Below, one piece after another: positions 60,070 to 64,000 of a stretch of DNA of 64,000 bases. Each line of letters starts with the position of its first letter. Positions within the stretch are counted from its first letter, which is position 1. Source of the stretch: RGIG3159 sp034927685 (lineage in GTDB: Bacteria; Bacillota; Clostridia; Oscillospirales; Oscillospiraceae). The stretch spans positions 1 through 64,000 of the forward strand of contig JAYFPO010000013.1 of assembly GCA_034927685.1 (NCBI GenBank), given 5' to 3'. The notes below the pieces were generated by a model that saw only the letters and a program-made list of their open reading frames with translations, did no database searches and was not told the DNA's origin. A program made the position numbers and the translations under genes.

Positions 60070-60123
60070 TGTGATATTCCTTTCCTCCTCTAGTGTTCGC
60101 GGCAAAAAACCGTGTGCAATTGT

Positions 60124-60152
60124 ATTATATAACAAAAACTTCCATTTGAAAA
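60124..60152 (-). promoter_or_regulatory. Promoter of DUF1015-ispE
   Basis: TTTTCA (60152-60147) and TATAAT (60129-60124) on the minus strand with a 17-base spacer; the -10 box is perfect, the -35 weak. Confidence 0.6.
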
Positions 60153-60182
60153 GCATAGAATTTGCTCATTTTGCGAATCCGC

Positions 60183-60211
60183 TTGTATGTTTCCTCAATT
60201 TCGGGTAAAAC
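60183..60211 (+). promoter_or_regulatory. Possible promoter of the DUF378 gene
   Basis: TTGTAT (60183-60188) and TAAAAC (60206-60211) with a 17-base spacer. Moderate match. Confidence 0.45.
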
Positions 60212-60242
60212 TAGACACCAGAACTGTATCGGAGGTGTAATT

Positions 60243-60452
60243 ATGGATACCATTGCATTGCTGCTCGCCATCATCGGCTCGATCAATTGGGGCCTCGTCG
60301 GCTTCTTCCGATTTGATCTGGTCGCCTGGTTGTTCGGTGGACAGACCGCCACGATCAGCCGCGTTGTCTACGCCATCGTCGGTCTGGCCGGTCTCTGGTG
60401 TATCACGCTCCTGTTCCGCCGGGGGCATGAACATTCAGAAACTGGTGTGTAG
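60243..60452 (+). CDS. DUF378 family small membrane protein (YuzA-like)
   Basis: A 69-residue protein with two membrane helices. The family motif is visible: MDTIALLLAIIGSINWGLVGFF, with the INWGLVG core, then FDLVAWLFGG, then a second helix SRVVYAIVGLAGLWCITLLF. Function is unknown. The ATG at 60243 follows GGAGG by seven bases. The gene has a bidirectional terminator directly after it. Confidence 0.92.
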   Translation: MDTIALLLAIIGSINWGLVGFFRFDLVAWLFGGQTATISRVVYAIVGLAGLWCITLLFRRGHEHSETGV

Positions 60453-60456
60453 TAAA

Positions 60457-60484
60457 AAGAGGGGCTGCTCCGGCAGCCCCTCTT
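60457..60484. terminator. Bidirectional terminator between DUF378 and zinc-ribbon genes
   Basis: AAGAGGGGCTGC (60457-60468) pairs perfectly with GCAGCCCCTCTT (60473-60484) around TCCG, with A-rich sequence before it. Confidence 0.9.
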
Positions 60485-60490
60485 ACTTTG

Positions 60491-61930
60491 TCAGGTCGTC
60501 TTGTTCACCGTGATGCGAACGATGCACTTGAGATTGATCCCATCGGCCACCGTAGAGACAAACGCAGTGCCGGCGCCGACGGCGGTGACGACGCCGTCCT
60601 TATCCACGGTGCAGACCTTCTCGTCGCTGGAGGACCACTCCTGCGTAACGCCCGCCGGCGTACCCTCCTCATACGACACGACAAGCTGGAAGCTCTCGCC
60701 CGCGTTGAACATGGAGATATCCGTCTTGTTCAGACTGACCGTGATTGGCTTGCCCTCTTCGCCGCCCAGACTGCAGCGGACGATGCACTCCAGCTTTTCC
60801 CCGTCCACTTCTGCGTAGACGTGGCAGGTACCGGTGGCCTTGGCCGTGATCAGACCGTTGGAATCCACAAAGACCAGGGTATCGTTGTCCGTGCTCCACG
60901 TCACTTCCTTGTCGCCGCTGTTGTTTACATAAAGTTTTGCCAGCTCACCGGGATAGGTCATGGTGATGTCCGTGGCGCTGAGCGCAATGGCGCCGGAGGT
61001 CGTCTCGTCGCCGGTGACCTCTCCGACCTTACCGGTCTCATCCGCGCCGGTGAAGTCGCAGGTCACCACGCAGGTCTCGGCATAATCGCCGCAGGCCGCC
61101 AGAATGTTGGCCTCACCCTCCGCCACCGCCGTCACAGTGCCCGTGGCATCCACCGTGGCAATGTCGGGATTGGCACTGACCCAGTTCACGGTGTCCGTGC
61201 AATCCGCAGGCTGCAGCGTCGCCGTCAAAACCTGACTGGCACCCGCCTGGGTCAGGGTCAGCGTGGAATCGGACAGTGTGATGCCGGTGCAGACAGCTTC
61301 CGTCTGCTCCACCGGCAGTGTCGGCGTCTCAGACTCGGCAGTCTTCTTGTCAAATACGCCCAGCCTTTTGAGTCCGTAGACCGCGCCGGCCAGCAGCACC
61401 AACACCAACACCGTGATGAGAACCACTTTTCCGGCGGAGCTCTTCTTTCTGCGTTCCCGTGTGGGCGTTTCCTCGTCCTCCTGTACAGGAGTAGGCGGCG
61501 CGATCCGCACGGAAACCGCGGGCTCGTCGGTTGGCCCGGCTGCGGACGCTGTCGGCTGTGCCTTCGGCGCCTTTTCCGTTTTGTCGGAATCCTTTCCGTG
61601 GATTTCCGCGATGATGTCTTCCCAGTTGTACCGCCCGGTATCCGAGCTCACCGGCGGCGTTGCTGCGGGCGCTTCCGACGATTTTGGCGGTTCCGCCGCG
61701 GCATCCTTCGCCGCGTCCTTCGCCACGTTCTTCGCCGCGTCCTTAGCGGTGTCCTTTGCCGTTTCTGTCACTTCGACCGGGTCACTATGCGGCGCCTTGG
61801 CCTCAAAATCGTCATCCAGGAATTCAAATCCTTCACTGACGCTGGGCAAATTGCTTGCGCCGCAGACGGGGCATTTCCCAACCGCGGCGTCGTATTTCGT
61901 GCCGCAATGCTTGCAGGTGAGTTTATCCAT
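60491..61930 (-). CDS. Zinc-ribbon membrane protein with bacterial Ig-like (BIG2) ectodomains
   Basis: A 479-residue single-pass protein. The cytoplasmic part has a zinc ribbon (Cys6, 9, 20, 23), then an Ala/Lys/Asp repeat (about 57-80, units like AKDAAKN), then a Pro/Ser/Thr-rich linker. A membrane helix covers about 168-186. Outside are three BIG2-type domains (about 214-292, 315-395, 400-479), each with the W-S-S-x-x-x-x-V-x-x-V-D-x-x-G-x-V-T-A pattern, for example VTWSTDNDTLVFVDSNGLITA. BIG2 domains bind surfaces or glycans in other proteins. There is no sorting signal. The start at 61930 follows AAGGAGG. It is divergent from the kinase-like receptor, which has the same topology. Confidence 0.85.
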   Translation of the reverse strand: MDKLTCKHCGTKYDAAVGKCPVCGASNLPSVSEGFEFLDDDFEAKAPHSDPVEVTETAKDTAKDAAKNVAKDAAKDAAAEPPKSSEAPAATPPVSSDTGRYNWEDIIAEIHGKDSDKTEKAPKAQPTASAAGPTDEPAVSVRIAPPTPVQEDEETPTRERRKKSSAGKVVLITVLVLVLLAGAVYGLKRLGVFDKKTAESETPTLPVEQTEAVCTGITLSDSTLTLTQAGASQVLTATLQPADCTDTVNWVSANPDIATVDATGTVTAVAEGEANILAACGDYAETCVVTCDFTGADETGKVGEVTGDETTSGAIALSATDITMTYPGELAKLYVNNSGDKEVTWSTDNDTLVFVDSNGLITAKATGTCHVYAEVDGEKLECIVRCSLGGEEGKPITVSLNKTDISMFNAGESFQLVVSYEEGTPAGVTQEWSSSDEKVCTVDKDGVVTAVGAGTAFVSTVADGINLKCIVRITVNKTT

Positions 61931-61960
61931 TTTGGATCCTCCTTGTGAGAGAAAATTATT

Positions 61961-61975
61961 GTTACAAATTGTAAC
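61961..61975. promoter_or_regulatory. Palindrome at the start of the zinc-ribbon transcript
   Basis: GTTACAA - A - TTGTAAC, perfect 7-1-7, lying just downstream of the minus-strand -10 box and so over the predicted transcription start. A candidate repressor site; the binding protein is unknown. Confidence 0.45.
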
Positions 61976-61979
61976 TCGC

Positions 61980-62008
61980 ATTTTAGCACAGATTCTTCCA
62001 AATGTCCA
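61980..62008 (-). promoter_or_regulatory. Promoter of the zinc-ribbon/BIG2 gene
   Basis: TGGACA (62008-62003) and TAAAAT (61985-61980) on the minus strand with a 17-base spacer. Confidence 0.7.
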
Positions 62009-62027
62009 GCCAATCCAGGAAACTGTC

Positions 62028-62056
62028 TTGCAATTTCCTTAAAAATCAAATAAGAT
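62028..62056 (+). promoter_or_regulatory. Promoter of the kinase-like receptor gene
   Basis: TTGCAA (62028-62033) and TAAGAT (62051-62056) with a 17-base spacer. GGAAGGAAG precedes the ATG at 62101. Confidence 0.65.
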
Positions 62057-62100
62057 AAAATAAGAATGTCATTTTTTGTCGCACGGAAGGAAGCGAGCCC

Positions 62101-64000
62101 ATGTCTGAATTTGAACTGATCTCCCCCCTGCTGGACGGGATGGTACTGGAAGCGGCGCTCTCCACCCACGGTGGTAATGCGGTATACCGGGTTCTGCACC
62201 AAACTTCTGGTGTCCGCTACATCGTAAAACGTATCTCGATTCCGGCGTCAAAGGAGCATACCCAGGCGCTGGTCCTGACCGGTGCGGTCACCGACGAGGC
62301 TGGCGCGGACGCATATTACAGGACAGTGCTGCAGCGCTATCGGGACGATCTGGCCGTTTTCCGCAAGTTGAGCGGCTCTCCTTATCTGGCCGGTTATCTG
62401 CGTTTTCAGATCGAGCAGAAAACCGACCGACCAGGTTATGATCTCTATTTGCTGTCGCCCTGCCGCACTTCACTGCGCACCTTTTTGCAGCAGAACGCCA
62501 TCACCCAGCAAAAGACGGTGCAGCTTGGCACAGACCTGTGCCACAGCCTGCAGCTGCTCCGGGAAAACGGTTATATTTACCAGAACCTGAAGCCGGAAAA
62601 CGTCTTTCTCGAGGACGGAAAATTCTGTATTGGAGATTTCGGCCTCTACCCGATTTCCGATCTGACCTACGGTTCGCAGCCGCCAGACTATGTTGGCCGT
62701 TTTACGGCGCCGGAGCTCTGCGGTCTCGCCGGTACGCTGAACCTGACAGGCGACCTTTATGCTGTCGGCCTGCTGCTCTATTACATCTATAACGGCAACC
62801 ACACGCCCTTCGAGGAGGCAGGCACCACGGACAAAACCGCCGATGGCCGACGCATCGCCGGCGAGTCGCTGCCAACGCCGCTTTACGCGGACTATGAGAT
62901 GGACGAAATTATTCGAAAAGCATGCGCCCTAAAGCCGGAGGATCGCTATCAGACCCCGGAGGAGCTGCTCGCGGCACTGCAGTCCTACCTGGACCGCAAC
63001 GAGGTGGCGGACACCTGCCTCGTGCCGCCGCTCTGCACCGACGACGTGCCTGTTGCGCCGCCGGAGGAGACGGAAGCGGTACCGCTCGCCTTTGCGGATG
63101 TGCAGACCCTCCCGGATGCTTTCAAGGAGAGCTTTACGCCCGCGCCGGAGCCGGATACAGACCCGCCAAAGCGTCGCCGGAGGAAGCGCTGGATTCCGAT
63201 TGTGCTGATCCTTTTGCTGCTGCTGGGCGCGGGGGGCTGCTACTATGTATTTGAATATGCCGCCATTACCGTACAGAGTGTAGAGATTACCGACAAGGGA
63301 ACGGACTACCTGACGGTGGACGTCTCCGCTTCGGACGTCTCGAATCTGGTCGTCACCTGTACCGCTGAGGATGACTCTTCCTCCGCCACCTATCAGTGCG
63401 CGGAAACCGTCACATTCAGGGATCTGACGCCCGGCGTCGTCTACCGCGTCACGGTTTCCTCCCCCGACTGGCACCGGGTCAAGGGCGCCACCGAGACCGC
63501 GGGGGCCACCGCCTCCGTCACGGAGATTCTCTCCTTTACCGCCGAGGATCTGTCGGGCGGCGCGGCGCGGCTGACCTTCCAGGTCAGCGGGCCGGAACCG
63601 AAAAGCTGGACGCTGCACAGTCAGAGCGACGCCGCCGGCGAGGCCGACTATGTCGTGGAAAACCACACCTGCACCGTGGAAAATCTCCTGCCCAACAGCG
63701 TCTATACCTTCTCGCTGACGGCTGGCGACGGCTACTATCTGGGCGGCGCGGACTCCATTTCCTACTCCTACGCGCTGCCCATGGAAGGCAGCAATCTGGC
63801 GCTCAAGGGTACGACAGACTCGACCATCACCGTCACTTGGGAATCGGACGTCGATACTCCGACGGAATGGACGGCGGTCTGCTCCGGCGACAACGGCTAT
63901 GCCTCCACGCTCGTCACGGACCAAATGGAAGCCACCTTTGAAGGCACTGCCACCAATGTGGAATACACCATTACCGTCTCCAATTCCACGATGGCCATAC
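62101..64000 (+). CDS. Membrane (pseudo)kinase with fibronectin-like ectodomains, cut by window edge
   Basis: The first 633 codons of a Hanks-type kinase-like receptor. A cytoplasmic kinase fold (about 12-298) has the ATP-site Lys43 in VRYIVKRIS, then NLKPENVFL, DFG at 179-181 (IGDFGLYPI) and an APE-type TAPEL. The catalytic HRD motif is replaced by YQN (160-162), so the proton-accepting Asp is Asn, and the Gly-rich loop is degenerate (STHGGNAVYRV). An acidic linker and a basic KRRRRKRW patch lead to a membrane helix (about 365-383). Outside are at least three fibronectin-III-like repeats, such as VENLLPNSVYTFSLTAG. The C-terminus lies beyond the window. It is divergent from the zinc-ribbon/BIG2 gene. 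Confidence 0.85.
   Translation, partial: MSEFELISPLLDGMVLEAALSTHGGNAVYRVLHQTSGVRYIVKRISIPASKEHTQALVLTGAVTDEAGADAYYRTVLQRYRDDLAVFRKLSGSPYLAGYLRFQIEQKTDRPGYDLYLLSPCRTSLRTFLQQNAITQQKTVQLGTDLCHSLQLLRENGYIYQNLKPENVFLEDGKFCIGDFGLYPISDLTYGSQPPDYVGRFTAPELCGLAGTLNLTGDLYAVGLLLYYIYNGNHTPFEEAGTTDKTADGRRIAGESLPTPLYADYEMDEIIRKACALKPEDRYQTPEELLAALQSYLDRNEVADTCLVPPLCTDDVPVAPPEETEAVPLAFADVQTLPDAFKESFTPAPEPDTDPPKRRRRKRWIPIVLILLLLLGAGGCYYVFEYAAITVQSVEITDKGTDYLTVDVSASDVSNLVVTCTAEDDSSSATYQCAETVTFRDLTPGVVYRVTVSSPDWHRVKGATETAGATASVTEILSFTAEDLSGGAARLTFQVSGPEPKSWTLHSQSDAAGEADYVVENHTCTVENLLPNSVYTFSLTAGDGYYLGGADSISYSYALPMEGSNLALKGTTDSTITVTWESDVDTPTEWTAVCSGDNGYASTLVTDQMEATFEGTATNVEYTITVSNSTMAI

Overview
The window is 64 kb of GC-rich, densely coded chromosome. 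It most likely comes from an anaerobic, spore-forming member of the Bacillota, class Clostridia, probably an Oscillospiraceae-type gut organism. Clues are spoIIR, an [FeFe] hydrogenase under a Rex gene, an FMN riboswitch driving an ECF-type RibU, addAB, a PucR-type gene next to ftsEX, and near-consensus sigma-A promoters. The genus is inference. I see no rRNA, tRNA, CRISPR array, insertion sequence or prophage. Two genes are cut by the window edges: serC on the left and a kinase-like receptor on the right.

Region 1 (1-7.1 kb, minus strand) is one peptide/nickel-type ABC importer operon: lipoprotein, two permeases and two ATPases, followed by a glycerophosphodiesterase and serC. It starts from a consensus promoter at about 6.96 kb. 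Region 2 (7.1-11.9 kb) holds single genes: an alkaline-phosphatase-superfamily enzyme, a decayed response regulator, two small membrane proteins, a GNAT acetyltransferase and an orphan O-antigen-ligase-like membrane protein. Region 3 (11.9-15.7 kb, minus) carries RNA-modification genes (tgt, mnmA) with an exonuclease, a LURP-one protein and yajC. Region 4 (15.7-20.9 kb) is redox: a Crp/Fnr regulator converges on a rex - flavin oxidoreductase - [FeFe] hydrogenase operon, with a Rex-like palindrome upstream of rex.

Region 5 (21.0-24.5 kb) is the most suggestive accessory locus. A 21-codon cysteine-rich peptide gene, with its own promoter, ribosome site and terminator, is divergent from an HTH-TPR regulator of the RRNPP architecture, which is followed by an MFS transporter. 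This looks like a peptide signalling cassette.

Region 6 (24.5-43.8 kb, minus) is core: rpsU, leuS, rsfS, a nadD-yqeK fusion, yhbY, rdgB, ftsY, smc, rnc, plsX, trmFO, topA, dprA, a SpoU methyltransferase, greA and a C-terminal processing protease. Region 7 (43.9-47.9 kb) is a division and wall module: PucR-type regulator, ftsE, ftsX and an EnvC-like M23 hydrolase. Region 8 (48-60.5 kb) has an RsuA-type synthase, a DUF4830 protein, riboswitch-controlled ribU, addB-addA, spoIIR, ispE, DUF1015 and DUF378 genes.

Region 9 (60.5-64 kb) is a divergent pair of single-pass membrane proteins: a zinc-ribbon protein with bacterial Ig-like ectodomains, and a kinase-like protein with fibronectin-like ectodomains whose catalytic HRD motif reads YQN. 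They look like two halves of an envelope sensing system. Many genes have recognisable promoters, often with TTGCAA as the -35 box, and several terminators share a CTGCAA/TTGCAG inner stem.
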